Assembly (NCBI RefSeq): GCF_000430585.1
Contig: NZ_AUMH01000008.1
Coordinates: 1 to 64,000 of the forward strand
Length of the DNA: 64,000 nt
Reading direction: 5' to 3'
Origin: Alicyclobacillus herbarius DSM 13609
Lineage (GTDB): Bacteria > Bacillota > Bacilli > Alicyclobacillales > Alicyclobacillaceae
In this document: positions 35,066-43,500 of the stretch, piece by piece
How the letters are laid out: the number at the start of each line of letters is the position of its first letter
How positions within the stretch are numbered: position 1 is the first letter of the stretch
Position numbers and translations under genes: made by a program
The notes under the pieces: generated by a model
Databases searched by the model: none
What the model saw: only the letters and a program-made list of their open reading frames with translations
What the model was told of the DNA's origin: nothing

Positions 35066-36379
35066 ATGCAGAAATCCAAGTTTGGAAAGACATTTTGGAT
35101 TGTGGCCGGAATCGCCGCAACGCTTGCTGCTGCAGGGTGCGGTACTGGGACGGGTCAGAATGCTGGCGGCCAGTCGTCAGGGTCATCGGATAAACAGGAA
35201 AACATTACCTTTGCTTGGTGGACGAACCCCAATCGGACTGTTGTCACGAAAAAGGCCGTGCAGCTCTTTGAAAAGAAATATCCAAACATCCATGTGACCA
35301 TGGAATACTATCCATGGAGCGGGTATTGGACGAAGATGTCCACGGAGATAGCGGGTGGAAGTCAACCGGATGTTATGCAGATGGACGCAAGCTATCTAAA
35401 ACAATACGTGAACAATGGTCGGCTCATGGATCTGTCTAAGGTTCACATTGATACGTCACAAATCGGTAAGAACACAGTTGACCTAGGTAGGGTGAACGGA
35501 AAACTTTATGCCTTAACGACCGCCGTTAATACGTCGGCGTGGATTTATAACCCGGAAATTCTCAAGAAGGCCGGAATTACGTTCCCAACCGGGAACTACT
35601 CATGGGACGACTTTAAGAATATGGCCGAGGAAATTCACAAGAAATTGCCGGACGTTTATGGCTCACAGAATGACGTGTGGCAAACATTTGCACTGGACTA
35701 CTATACTCGTACGCGAGGTCAGAGCCTATACTCAGCCGACGGCAAATCCCTTGGACTCACCAAACAGACCATTGAAGATTGGTTTAACTACTGGCTCGAT
35801 ATGCAAAAGAACGGCGGATGTCCTCCCGCGCAGGAAGAGACATCGTACACGCACTCCGATCTTGAATCGAGCCCTTTTAACAAAGGAAAGGTTGCTTTTG
35901 ACTGGATGTGGATTGGCGAAGAACCGGAATTTGAGCAGGATCTCGGTAAGCCCATCGTGAGGGCTCTACTGCCCGAGTGGGGAAACACGAATAAACCGTA
36001 TATCTTGCATCCAGCGATGTACTGGACCATTTCGTCGACAACCAAGTATCCGGATGCTGCGGCAAAGCTGGTGAATTTTCTGGAGAACGATCCGCAGGTG
36101 TCCAAGTTGTTTCTAAATGACCGCGGAATCCCGGCCAACAATAAGAATTTACAGGCGGATGCCAAGGTCGGAGGAGAAGAGGTTAAAAAGCAAGACGAAT
36201 TCATGCAGCGAGTCGAAAAAATTGCGCAAGCTGCACCTTTATCACCTCCAGTCGACAGCAACATTCACGATGCCTTGAAAACGATTGCGGAGAAGGTGTT
36301 ATTTGGGCAAATCTCCGCGAAAGAGGGAGCAGACGAATTCTACACCCAGGCGAACCAAATTCTGTCCCAAGGTTCGTAA
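35066..36379 (+). CDS. sugar-binding lipoprotein of an ABC transporter
   Basis: 437 residues; ATG after AAGGGGGA. Lipobox LAAAGC gives Cys25, then a Gly/Ser linker. Family 1 binding protein with FAWWTNPNRTV at the start of the mature domain and PDVMQMDASYLKQYV. It follows the uronate isomerase on the same strand, so it may bind uronates or uronate-containing oligosaccharides. It is AT-richer than the enzyme genes before it. Confidence 0.9.
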   Translation: MQKSKFGKTFWIVAGIAATLAAAGCGTGTGQNAGGQSSGSSDKQENITFAWWTNPNRTVVTKKAVQLFEKKYPNIHVTMEYYPWSGYWTKMSTEIAGGSQPDVMQMDASYLKQYVNNGRLMDLSKVHIDTSQIGKNTVDLGRVNGKLYALTTAVNTSAWIYNPEILKKAGITFPTGNYSWDDFKNMAEEIHKKLPDVYGSQNDVWQTFALDYYTRTRGQSLYSADGKSLGLTKQTIEDWFNYWLDMQKNGGCPPAQEETSYTHSDLESSPFNKGKVAFDWMWIGEEPEFEQDLGKPIVRALLPEWGNTNKPYILHPAMYWTISSTTKYPDAAAKLVNFLENDPQVSKLFLNDRGIPANNKNLQADAKVGGEEVKKQDEFMQRVEKIAQAAPLSPPVDSNIHDALKTIAEKVLFGQISAKEGADEFYTQANQILSQGS

Positions 36380-36392
36380 CGGGGCTATCCCG

Positions 36393-36417
36393 GGAAGGGG
36401 TTCCCTATCCCCCTTCC
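36393..36417 (+). other. intercistronic stem-loop after the binding-protein gene
   Basis: GGAAGGGG (36393-36400) pairs with CCCCTTCC (36410-36417), 13 bases after the stop. Same position as the hairpins after the other two binding-protein genes. Confidence 0.55.
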
Positions 36418-36491
36418 GGACGCACTCAATGTGTGATTCGATTGGGCCGATGCCCGGACTCCGGGCCTCGGTCGAAAGGAGGGTTCCGCAA

Positions 36492-37415
36492 GTGGACACT
36501 CAGGTGGATATCATCGTAAGAGCGAGACCTCAAAAGGCGACCAGAAAACGCGTTGGAAATGGTGCGGCAGCTTATGGATTCATGACTCCTTGGCTCATCG
36601 GGATGATGTTTCTGACGATGGGCTCAATGTTGTTTACGTTTTACTTGGCGTTTACCAAATACAATCTAATCAGTGCCCCACAGTGGGTCGGAACACAAAA
36701 TTTCGCATCCATTGTGAAGGATGGGAATTTCTGGGCGGCGATTCGTGTTACGTTCATTTATGTCGTGCTCTCTGTTCCTGCTCGGCTGATTGCTTCGTTA
36801 CTCATCGCGACGCTATTGAGTAAAAATGTTCGCGGAATCGGCATCTACCGTGCCCTTATCTATTTACCTTCATTGATTGGAGGTAGCGTTGGAGTATCAA
36901 TTGGATGGAGGAAAATGTTCGACCAAACCGGTCCCATCAATGCACTACTTCAGGTCTTCGGGATTCATGGTCCGGTGTGGTTAGGAAGTCCAGTTTCCGC
37001 CATGGCTGTGTTGATTCTATTAAGTGTTTGGCAGTTTGGTTCTGAAATGGTCATCTTTTTGGCCGGAATTAAACAGATTCCCGCTTATCTGTACGAGGCG
37101 GCCACCATTGATGGAGCGGGTTCCATACAAAGATGGTTTAGGGTCACACTCCCCATGCTGTCGCCACTGATATTCTTCAATTTGCTGATGGGAACCATCT
37201 CTTCCTTCATGGTCTTTACTCAAGTGTACGTGATTACAAATGGGGGACCGATTAATTCCACGTTAGTATACGTTCTATACCTATACCGTGAAGCGTTTAC
37301 CTACCTGAACATGGGCTATGCTGCAGCCTTATCCTTGATTCTGCTTGTACTGATTGCACTCTGTTCAGGAATTCTCTTTTTGACGAGTCGACTCTGGGTA
37401 AATTACGACGTATAA
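36492..37415 (+). CDS. ABC sugar transporter permease, MalF type
   Basis: 307 residues from GTG 36492, with AAAGGAGGG about eight bases upstream; the longer open frame overlaps the preceding gene. A basic N-terminal tail precedes six membrane segments. EAA loop YEAATIDGAGSIQRWFRVTL and the C-terminal VITNGGPINST are typical MalF-type features. Partner of the next permease, 14 bases on. Confidence 0.9.
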   Translation: MDTQVDIIVRARPQKATRKRVGNGAAAYGFMTPWLIGMMFLTMGSMLFTFYLAFTKYNLISAPQWVGTQNFASIVKDGNFWAAIRVTFIYVVLSVPARLIASLLIATLLSKNVRGIGIYRALIYLPSLIGGSVGVSIGWRKMFDQTGPINALLQVFGIHGPVWLGSPVSAMAVLILLSVWQFGSEMVIFLAGIKQIPAYLYEAATIDGAGSIQRWFRVTLPMLSPLIFFNLLMGTISSFMVFTQVYVITNGGPINSTLVYVLYLYREAFTYLNMGYAAALSLILLVLIALCSGILFLTSRLWVNYDV

Positions 37416-37429
37416 GGTGGGGTCAATCC

Positions 37430-38272
37430 GTGTGGCGAAAAGCTCAGATCTCTACGTGTTCGCGACATGTAGTGCTGATTATTGTGACGTTTATCATGCT
37501 CTATCCCATACTCTGGATGTTCTTTTCATCGTTTAAGCCGGATAACATGATTTTCTCAACAACCCGACTCTTGCCTACGCATTGGACGTTGCAGCATTAT
37601 ATCAATGGGTTTACGGGCGCCTCGGGTATGAATTTTGGACCGATGTTCGTACACTCCTTCGAAATCTCCGCCGTGGTGGTTGTCGGTTCGCTCTTTAGCT
37701 CGTCGCTGACGGGGTTTGCATTTGCACGCCTGAAGTTTCGGGCACGAGGGTTTTTGTTCGGATTCATGTTGTCGACTATGATGCTTCCAGCCCAGGTGGT
37801 TATGATTCCACAGTACATTATCTTCCATAAATTAGGGTGGGTGAACACCTTTATCCCACTAATGTTACCCAGTTTTCTGGGAACCGTCCCGTTTTTTATC
37901 TATCTCATGGTTCAATTTATTCGAGGCATCCCGAAAGACCTGGATGAAGCCGCCGTGATTGACGGGTGTAGTACATTCAAGTTGTTTTATTCCGTGATTC
38001 TGCCTTTGGCGCGTCCCGCGCTCATTACAATTTCTATTTTTGCGTTTTATTGGACATGGAACGATTTCTTCGGTCAACTCATTTACCTCTCAAATCCGAA
38101 TTTGTTCACGGTTTCTCTCGGCTTGAGTATGTTTCTTTCAAACATGGGAATGACACAATGGGGAGATTTGTTTGCGATGTCCATCCTTTCCGTCATACCT
38201 TTGCTGATTATCTTTATGATCTTCCAGCGTTACTTGGTTGAGGGCATAGCGACACATGGACTTAAGGGTTAG
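37430..38272 (+). CDS. ABC sugar transporter permease, MalG type
   Basis: 280 residues; GTG with AAGGTGGGG upstream. Six membrane segments. The EAA loop reads LDEAAVIDGCSTFKLFYSVI, with Leu-Asp in place of Tyr/Leu-Glu. Last gene of the uronate unit; a terminator follows at 38299. No ATPase gene. Confidence 0.9.
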   Translation: MWRKAQISTCSRHVVLIIVTFIMLYPILWMFFSSFKPDNMIFSTTRLLPTHWTLQHYINGFTGASGMNFGPMFVHSFEISAVVVVGSLFSSSLTGFAFARLKFRARGFLFGFMLSTMMLPAQVVMIPQYIIFHKLGWVNTFIPLMLPSFLGTVPFFIYLMVQFIRGIPKDLDEAAVIDGCSTFKLFYSVILPLARPALITISIFAFYWTWNDFFGQLIYLSNPNLFTVSLGLSMFLSNMGMTQWGDLFAMSILSVIPLLIIFMIFQRYLVEGIATHGLKG

Positions 38273-38298
38273 AAGAAGAGAGCAGCTCATTGAATGAT

Positions 38299-38326
38299 AT
38301 CCCCCTTCCGTCTGGAGGGGGATTTT
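38299..38326 (+). terminator. rho-independent terminator of the uronate/ABC operon
   Basis: ATCCCCCT (38299-38306) pairs with AGGGGGAT (38316-38323), followed by TTT, 27 bases after the permease stop and just before the convergent YesL-type gene. Confidence 0.75.
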
Positions 38327-38349
38327 GCCAAGTTTCTGCGATGATTCCA

Positions 38350-39018
38350 TCACACCATGTCCTCTCCGGTGGCGGACGAGGTCTTCGCATCGGACGGGAT
38401 ATTCGCGTCTTCGGTCACCTGAATCAGCCGTACAAACTTCCGCTCCGCAAACCAGTATGTGACAAAGATGCACAAACTAACAAAGAAGAAAACCAGCAGA
38501 AAGGTGAACCGCAGCGACAGAACTAACAGCGCGGCGATGCTTAGTAGATTAAGAAAGGTGAGGTGGAACTTGTAGATGCCGAGCTTGACGCTGTTGATAA
38601 GGAGTGCTCGATTCGAGTAGTACCCGTTCACCATCAGCGGGAAGAGGCTTAACAAGGTGCTCCCATACAGGATGGTCAAAACGCCGAAGAACAGCTCGGC
38701 TACCAGGCTCAGGCCGGTGTGCAGGTGCAGGGCGATACGCAGGTCCACAAACAGGATGATCCCGATGCCAGTCAGGATGACACCGGTGACCAGGCTTTGC
38801 CGAAAGTTCTCGCGGTAATATTGGTAATAGGTGCGAAAGACGGCCGGATCGTTCCCTTTCATCCACTGGCGGGCAATGGCAAAACCAGCAGCAACCGCAG
38901 GATAGACCGTGATGATCGGAACACAGTTGACGAGCACGAGAAAGTTGAGAACGAGGAGATTGTAAATCCACTTGCACGCCCGGTATATAAATCCGTCCAA
39001 TTGAAACACAGCTTCCAC
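38350..39018 (-). CDS. YesL-like membrane protein (DUF624 family)
   Basis: 222 residues, GTG start; GTG 39009 is an in-frame alternative better spaced from AGGTGAGG. About five membrane segments with the family's N-terminal pattern YNLLVLNFLVLVNCVPIITV and a YYxxxxENF motif near residue 70. YesL-type genes are common beside carbohydrate ABC operons in Bacillus and Paenibacillus; their role is unknown. It converges on the uronate transporter operon. Confidence 0.85.
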   Translation of the reverse strand: MEAVFQLDGFIYRACKWIYNLLVLNFLVLVNCVPIITVYPAVAAGFAIARQWMKGNDPAVFRTYYQYYRENFRQSLVTGVILTGIGIILFVDLRIALHLHTGLSLVAELFFGVLTILYGSTLLSLFPLMVNGYYSNRALLINSVKLGIYKFHLTFLNLLSIAALLVLSLRFTFLLVFFFVSLCIFVTYWFAERKFVRLIQVTEDANIPSDAKTSSATGEDMV

Positions 39019-39178
39019 ACCTCACCTGCAAGTCGGAGTACTTGGTAGCTATGAAGGCCCTTTCATCTTTGTTCACGACAAAATTACTTTCCATATCAGT
39101 ATGCTTGAACCGAGGCCCATCCGACAAGTGCCAATCTTCGGGACGGGGCAGGCTTACAAAAGATCCTGCGAACGCGGG

Positions 39179-39194
39179 GCGGCCGAAAGGCCGC
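39179..39194 (-). terminator. hairpin after the deacetylase gene
   Basis: GCGGCC and GGCCGC around GAAA (plus-strand reading), 14 bases beyond the stop of the minus-strand deacetylase gene. A TTTT run comes only about 25 bases later, so its strength as a terminator is uncertain. Confidence 0.5.
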
Positions 39195-39207
39195 ACCGGG
39201 AGAATGC

Positions 39208-39834
39208 CTAGTCTTGATAGGGGGACTGGCCCAGCAACGCATCCAGGGTCGTGAACTCATAACCGAGACCTAAGGCAATCTCGATGACATAGGGAAGGGC
39301 TTCAACGGTCCCGGCGGCACTTTTCGAACAGTGCTGCAGAATGATGGCTCCCGGTTTGAGTTGACTGAGAATGTTGCGGGCGATTTGTGGGCCGGGGATC
39401 CCCGCCCAGTCGCGCGAGTCAATGTCCCAGAGGATGATCTCATAGCCCAGTTCCTGCAGCTGTGCCTTGACGTTTTCATTTATTGCGCCGTACGGCGGAC
39501 GCATCCAGCGGGGTCTGCTGCCCAGCTCGTTGGCAATCCGCTCGTCCGTTTCGGTCATTTGTTTCAGCACTTCACCTGACGTGATTTCGGTCAGGTTGGG
39601 ATGACTGTAGCTATGATTCCCTACCGTGTGGCCGGCTGCGGCGATTTGTTTCAGAATGTGCGGGCATTGGTCAATCTGCTGGCCCAGGCAGAAGAAGGTG
39701 GCCGAAACCGAGTAGTGATGCAAGATGGCTAGAATCTGAGGGGTATAGTCAGCATCGGGGCCGTCATCGAAGGTCAGCGTGAGAGTGGGCCGGTCTATTC
39801 TTCTCACGACTCTGCTCTGGGCGTCGGTTTGCAT
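39208..39834 (-). CDS. polysaccharide deacetylase (carbohydrate esterase family 4)
   Basis: 208 residues; ATG after CAGGAGGAA. NodB-type catalytic motifs in order: TLTFDDGPD (catalytic base and metal Asp), HSYSHP (metal His pair), RPPYG, DSRDW and IILQHC. No signal peptide or membrane anchor is visible, which is unusual for a peptidoglycan deacetylase and suggests action on a cytosolic oligosaccharide such as acetylated xylo-oligosaccharide, or export by another route. Divergent from the Opp operon. Confidence 0.9.
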   Translation of the reverse strand: MQTDAQSRVVRRIDRPTLTLTFDDGPDADYTPQILAILHHYSVSATFFCLGQQIDQCPHILKQIAAAGHTVGNHSYSHPNLTEITSGEVLKQMTETDERIANELGSRPRWMRPPYGAINENVKAQLQELGYEIILWDIDSRDWAGIPGPQIARNILSQLKPGAIILQHCSKSAAGTVEALPYVIEIALGLGYEFTTLDALLGQSPYQD

Positions 39835-40209
39835 ACGTATTCCTCCTGTGTCTACTGAAAGTTCGATTGTTGCTTAAACTTATAGCACGTTTCGCCTTGT
39901 GGGGAAACCTCGGTCCGGTTTCGAAACCCATTGATTTTGTTATGCAAAAAATAACGAATTTTGACCACAAACATCTATTCCCGTACATGGTCTAAATATG
40001 AAGTAACCGCTATCATTGGTGTTACAAAGTTGTTACAACACATAGAGGGGGTATAAGTAGCCGGGATCTGAGGGTCGCCATAGGTGGGTCTCTGCAGGCA
40101 TTCTGCGTTCCACCATTAGTTGATTGCCCATCAAAACAAATTCGGTCTGTTACGAAGTCGTTCCGTTTCGCAGTGGATGTCGATGTGTGGATTTCAGGGA
40201 GGGGAAACC
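39835..40209. other. divergent control region between the deacetylase and oppA-like genes
   Basis: No ORF worth calling. It contains GTTAT/ATAAC arms around a seven-base AT spacer near 39935-39955, TTGACC at about 39960, and two direct copies of GTTACAA at 40021-40027 and 40032-40038, one helical turn apart. The remaining 150 bases before the ribosome site show no riboswitch or terminator that I can recognise. Confidence 0.6.
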
Positions 40210-42264
40210 ATGTCCAAGAAGCTGAACAAGCGCAAGTACACCGCGTTTTCCGGCGCGGCGACCGTGGCTATCGCGATGACCGCTAGCCTGACGTTGGCCG
40301 GCTGTTCATCGAACGGATCGCAAAAACACGATTCGGTCACGGTGGGACTGCCGCCGATTCCATCCCTCGACCCCACGGCTTGGCAGGCGCAGATTTTGAT
40401 TGACCAGGGCACCGTTCTCGAGGGGCTGACCGGGTATGACAAGAACCTGAAAATCGTCCCGAAGGTGGCAGACCACTGGACGACTTCCGAGGACGGCCTG
40501 ACCTGGACGTTCTATTTGCGCAAAGACGCCAAGTGGAGCAATGGCGATCCGGTCACCGCTCACGATTTCTACTACGCATGGATGCGCATGCTCGATCCGA
40601 AAAATACGAGCGCACAGTTGTGGGCCAGTTTCCTGCCGACCGTGAAAAACGCGACCAACTACCACACCGGCAGCGCGAAGAAGTCTGACGTAGGCATAAA
40701 GGTCATCAACGACTACGAGATCCAGATTCAGCTGCAGAACCCGAACTACGGCCTGCCGAACGAGTTGGCGCTGGCGTCGGCCATGCCTTTGGACCCAAAG
40801 GTGGTCGATAAGCACCCGACCAACTGGTATCTCCCGCAGTACTTTGTCGGCAACGGACCTTATGTGGTGTCTTCGTTCAAACCGAACGGCAAGATTGTAC
40901 TCACGCGTAACAAGCATTATGTCGGCAACAAGAACGAAGTCAACGTCGGCAATGTGCAGACCATCAACATTGTGCCCACCCCGACATCACCGTTGCAGGC
41001 GTATAAGGCCAACCAGCTGGACGTGGTGCAAATCAACAATCCGTCCGACTTCCAGTACGCAGAGCGAAGCCTGAAGAACGAGCTTCATGAGGTGCCAAAT
41101 TATGATGTCTACACGTTTGCCTTTGACAAGTCCATCGAAAAATCGCCACTGGATAATCCGTTGGTGCGCAAGGCAATTGCCGAGGCAATAGACCGTAACA
41201 AGGTTGTCAAGGCCCTGAGCGGGATGGCCAATCCCACAGAGGTGTTTGGTCCTTCTTCCTGGCCGGCGACCAAGTACCAACATGGTATCAAGGCGAATGT
41301 GGCGGACGCGAAGAAACTGTTGGCAAAGGCGGGTTACCCGAACGGCAAGGGTCTCCCGACGTTTGAATTGTACACGTGGACCGAGACGGACAACCGTCCA
41401 GCCTTGTTAGCCGCCGAATCCATTCAGCAGCAACTGAAACAGAACCTGAACATCAATTTCAAGATTGAACCGACGCCCAGCTCCGTCTACGGCAGTTATG
41501 TCTGGGGCAACTACCAAAAAGGCGTCAAACCAGGCTACATGATGTTCAATCAGGCCCTCAACTGGCCGAGCCCGGCCAACGCCGACCTGGGTGCGGCCCA
41601 GGCGAGCTGGTACGATTTCCACTACGAGTGGCGAAATTACGTCGGCCAGGCCGCCATTGCGAACAACAATCCATATTCCGTCACGAAATACGGGAACCCG
41701 GATGACAAGAGCAAGGGTATCTCCTGGTCGGACTGGGTGCCGCTCGAGAAGGCGTACCAGAAGGATGCCAAGTTTCTCATGGCTTTCGCCAACAAACAGA
41801 CCGACCCAGACATCAAGAAATACCTGACGCCGATTATCCCGTACTCGCAAACCTGGAACGGTTTTGTACAGAGTTGGAAGGATGCGAAGACGGATGCCGA
41901 CAAGCACCAGGCCTGGGTGAATGCGTGGAACTGGATTGGGTCCGCGTCCAACAGTGGCGGTGCGACGGATGGGCTCGATATTACCGTCTGGAAGGACCAG
42001 CACCGCAACCAGACCGAGTACAACTGGTTTGTCTGGAATACCAAGCAGCAGTTCTATGACACGGATGCTCAGGCAGCTGCGGATGCGGGTAAGCTGGCCC
42101 AGTCCATCATCGACAACGCCTGGATGGTGCCGTTGTATGACAGCATGAACACGTACCTGACCAAGCCGTTTGTGCACAACGTCGTCGCCAACCGGTTTGC
42201 GTGGGGCAACGTCTTTCAGCTGCAATACATGACGGTGGATAACGGGAAGGATACCACCCAGTAA
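40210..42264 (+). CDS. oligopeptide/oligosaccharide-binding lipoprotein (family 5, OppA-like)
   Basis: 684 residues from ATG 40210, after GGAGGGGAAACC. Lipobox LAGC gives Cys32. Family 5 binding protein, longer than most OppA (about 540), with VTVGLPPIPSLDPTAWQAQ at the mature start and many Trp/Tyr residues in the second half. Family 5 proteins bind peptides but also cello- and xylo-oligosaccharides in thermophiles. The downstream GH9 glucanase makes an oligosaccharide the likelier ligand. Confidence 0.88.
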   Translation: MSKKLNKRKYTAFSGAATVAIAMTASLTLAGCSSNGSQKHDSVTVGLPPIPSLDPTAWQAQILIDQGTVLEGLTGYDKNLKIVPKVADHWTTSEDGLTWTFYLRKDAKWSNGDPVTAHDFYYAWMRMLDPKNTSAQLWASFLPTVKNATNYHTGSAKKSDVGIKVINDYEIQIQLQNPNYGLPNELALASAMPLDPKVVDKHPTNWYLPQYFVGNGPYVVSSFKPNGKIVLTRNKHYVGNKNEVNVGNVQTINIVPTPTSPLQAYKANQLDVVQINNPSDFQYAERSLKNELHEVPNYDVYTFAFDKSIEKSPLDNPLVRKAIAEAIDRNKVVKALSGMANPTEVFGPSSWPATKYQHGIKANVADAKKLLAKAGYPNGKGLPTFELYTWTETDNRPALLAAESIQQQLKQNLNINFKIEPTPSSVYGSYVWGNYQKGVKPGYMMFNQALNWPSPANADLGAAQASWYDFHYEWRNYVGQAAIANNNPYSVTKYGNPDDKSKGISWSDWVPLEKAYQKDAKFLMAFANKQTDPDIKKYLTPIIPYSQTWNGFVQSWKDAKTDADKHQAWVNAWNWIGSASNSGGATDGLDITVWKDQHRNQTEYNWFVWNTKQQFYDTDAQAAADAGKLAQSIIDNAWMVPLYDSMNTYLTKPFVHNVVANRFAWGNVFQLQYMTVDNGKDTTQ

Positions 42265-42297
42265 ACGCGTCAGCCCGCGCTAGGCCGGGTGCCATGC

Positions 42298-42325
42298 AGA
42301 CCCTCCGGAGGCATCCCGGGGGTCT
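42298..42325 (+). other. imperfect stem-loop between oppA- and oppB-like genes
   Basis: AGACCC (42298-42303) pairs with GGGTCT (42320-42325), with partial pairing inside. It lies in a 208-base GC-rich gap with no ORF. Confidence 0.4.
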
Positions 42326-42472
42326 TAGGTGAGCCAAAGGGGCCAATCGGGGCACTTCCGGCGGTACGCTGGCATCCGGCGCGGCGTATCGTCAGGGTTC
42401 GTCGGACGCCCTCAGGGACGGTGCCATATAGGCAACGTGTTGCGTAAATGATTCGTGGAAAGGGGATTCAGG

Positions 42473-43435
42473 ATGGCCATTTCCAAGTTTTTAGTCAAGC
42501 GCATCATCCTTATTCTCATTACGACGGCCGTCATCATCGCCCTGTCCTACATTCTCATGTACATCGCCCCAGGGAGTTTCTTCAACCAACAACAGGTGGG
42601 CCAACAGGCGCAAACGCTGGCTGCTGAAAACCCACAAGCGTACCAGGCGATGATGCAGGACTGGAAGGAACGCTACGGTCTGGATCAACCGTTGTATCTG
42701 CAGATCTTGCGTTATATTTACCATTGTTTCACGCTCAACTTCGGAACCTCGTTTGAAAACCCGACCACACCGATTATGGACTTACTCAAGTCGGGCTTTC
42801 CAATTAGCTTTATCCTGGCGCTCGGCTCCATCATCTTGTCGACCATCATTGGCATCCCGCTCGGCATCTTGGCGGCCATTCGTAAAAACACCTGGGTGGA
42901 CTACGTTATGACCACCCTGTCCTTGGGCGGACAGGCCATCCCGGCCTTTGTCATCGCGGTGCTGTTGATGTTGGTTTTCGGGGTGATCTTCCCCATCTTC
43001 CCAATCAGCGGTTGGGGCACCGTGCAACAGGCGATTCTCCCTATCATCGCCTTGGCGGTTGGCAATATCGGCAATGTGGCGCAATACATGCGTAGCAGCA
43101 TGATTGACACGATGGGGCTGGAATTCATCCGGACGGCCAAGGCGAAAGGGGTGCCGCAATGGGCGACCATCATGCGTCACGCCTTCCCGAACTCCTTGAT
43201 TGCATTAGTCACCGTCATTGGTCCCCAGTTTGCGTTTACCGTCGTCGGAACGGTGTGGATTGAGAATCTGTTTTCCATCCCCGGGCTCGGTTCGCTCCTG
43301 AACCAGGCGTTTGGCGCAGACGACCTGCCGCTCGCCATTACCTACATCTTTATCCTTTGTCTACTCGTCATGATTACGAACCTTTTGGTGGACATCTGTT
43401 ATACCCTGCTCGATCCACGTATCCGACTCAAGTAA
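42473..43435 (+). CDS. ABC transporter permease, OppB/DppB type
   Basis: 320 residues from ATG 42473, with GAAAGGGG eight bases upstream. First membrane segment, then a long external loop (about 35-100) typical of DppB/OppB. Binding-protein-dependent loop FIRTAKAKGVPQWATIMRHAFPN, and the final GSLLNQAF...D(L)PLAI family pattern. Works with the next three genes. Confidence 0.92.
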   Translation: MAISKFLVKRIILILITTAVIIALSYILMYIAPGSFFNQQQVGQQAQTLAAENPQAYQAMMQDWKERYGLDQPLYLQILRYIYHCFTLNFGTSFENPTTPIMDLLKSGFPISFILALGSIILSTIIGIPLGILAAIRKNTWVDYVMTTLSLGGQAIPAFVIAVLLMLVFGVIFPIFPISGWGTVQQAILPIIALAVGNIGNVAQYMRSSMIDTMGLEFIRTAKAKGVPQWATIMRHAFPNSLIALVTVIGPQFAFTVVGTVWIENLFSIPGLGSLLNQAFGADDLPLAITYIFILCLLVMITNLLVDICYTLLDPRIRLK

Positions 43436-43500
43436 TGGTGCAGATGCATCCATCGAAAGCTTTGCGCCCGACGAATAACGAGGAAAGGGGAAGATGGTCC

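Noticed and set aside
42265-42472. 208-base GC-rich gap in the Opp-like operon considered as a riboswitch
   Set aside because: It lies inside an operon, shows only imperfect hairpins and no conserved riboswitch core that I recognise.
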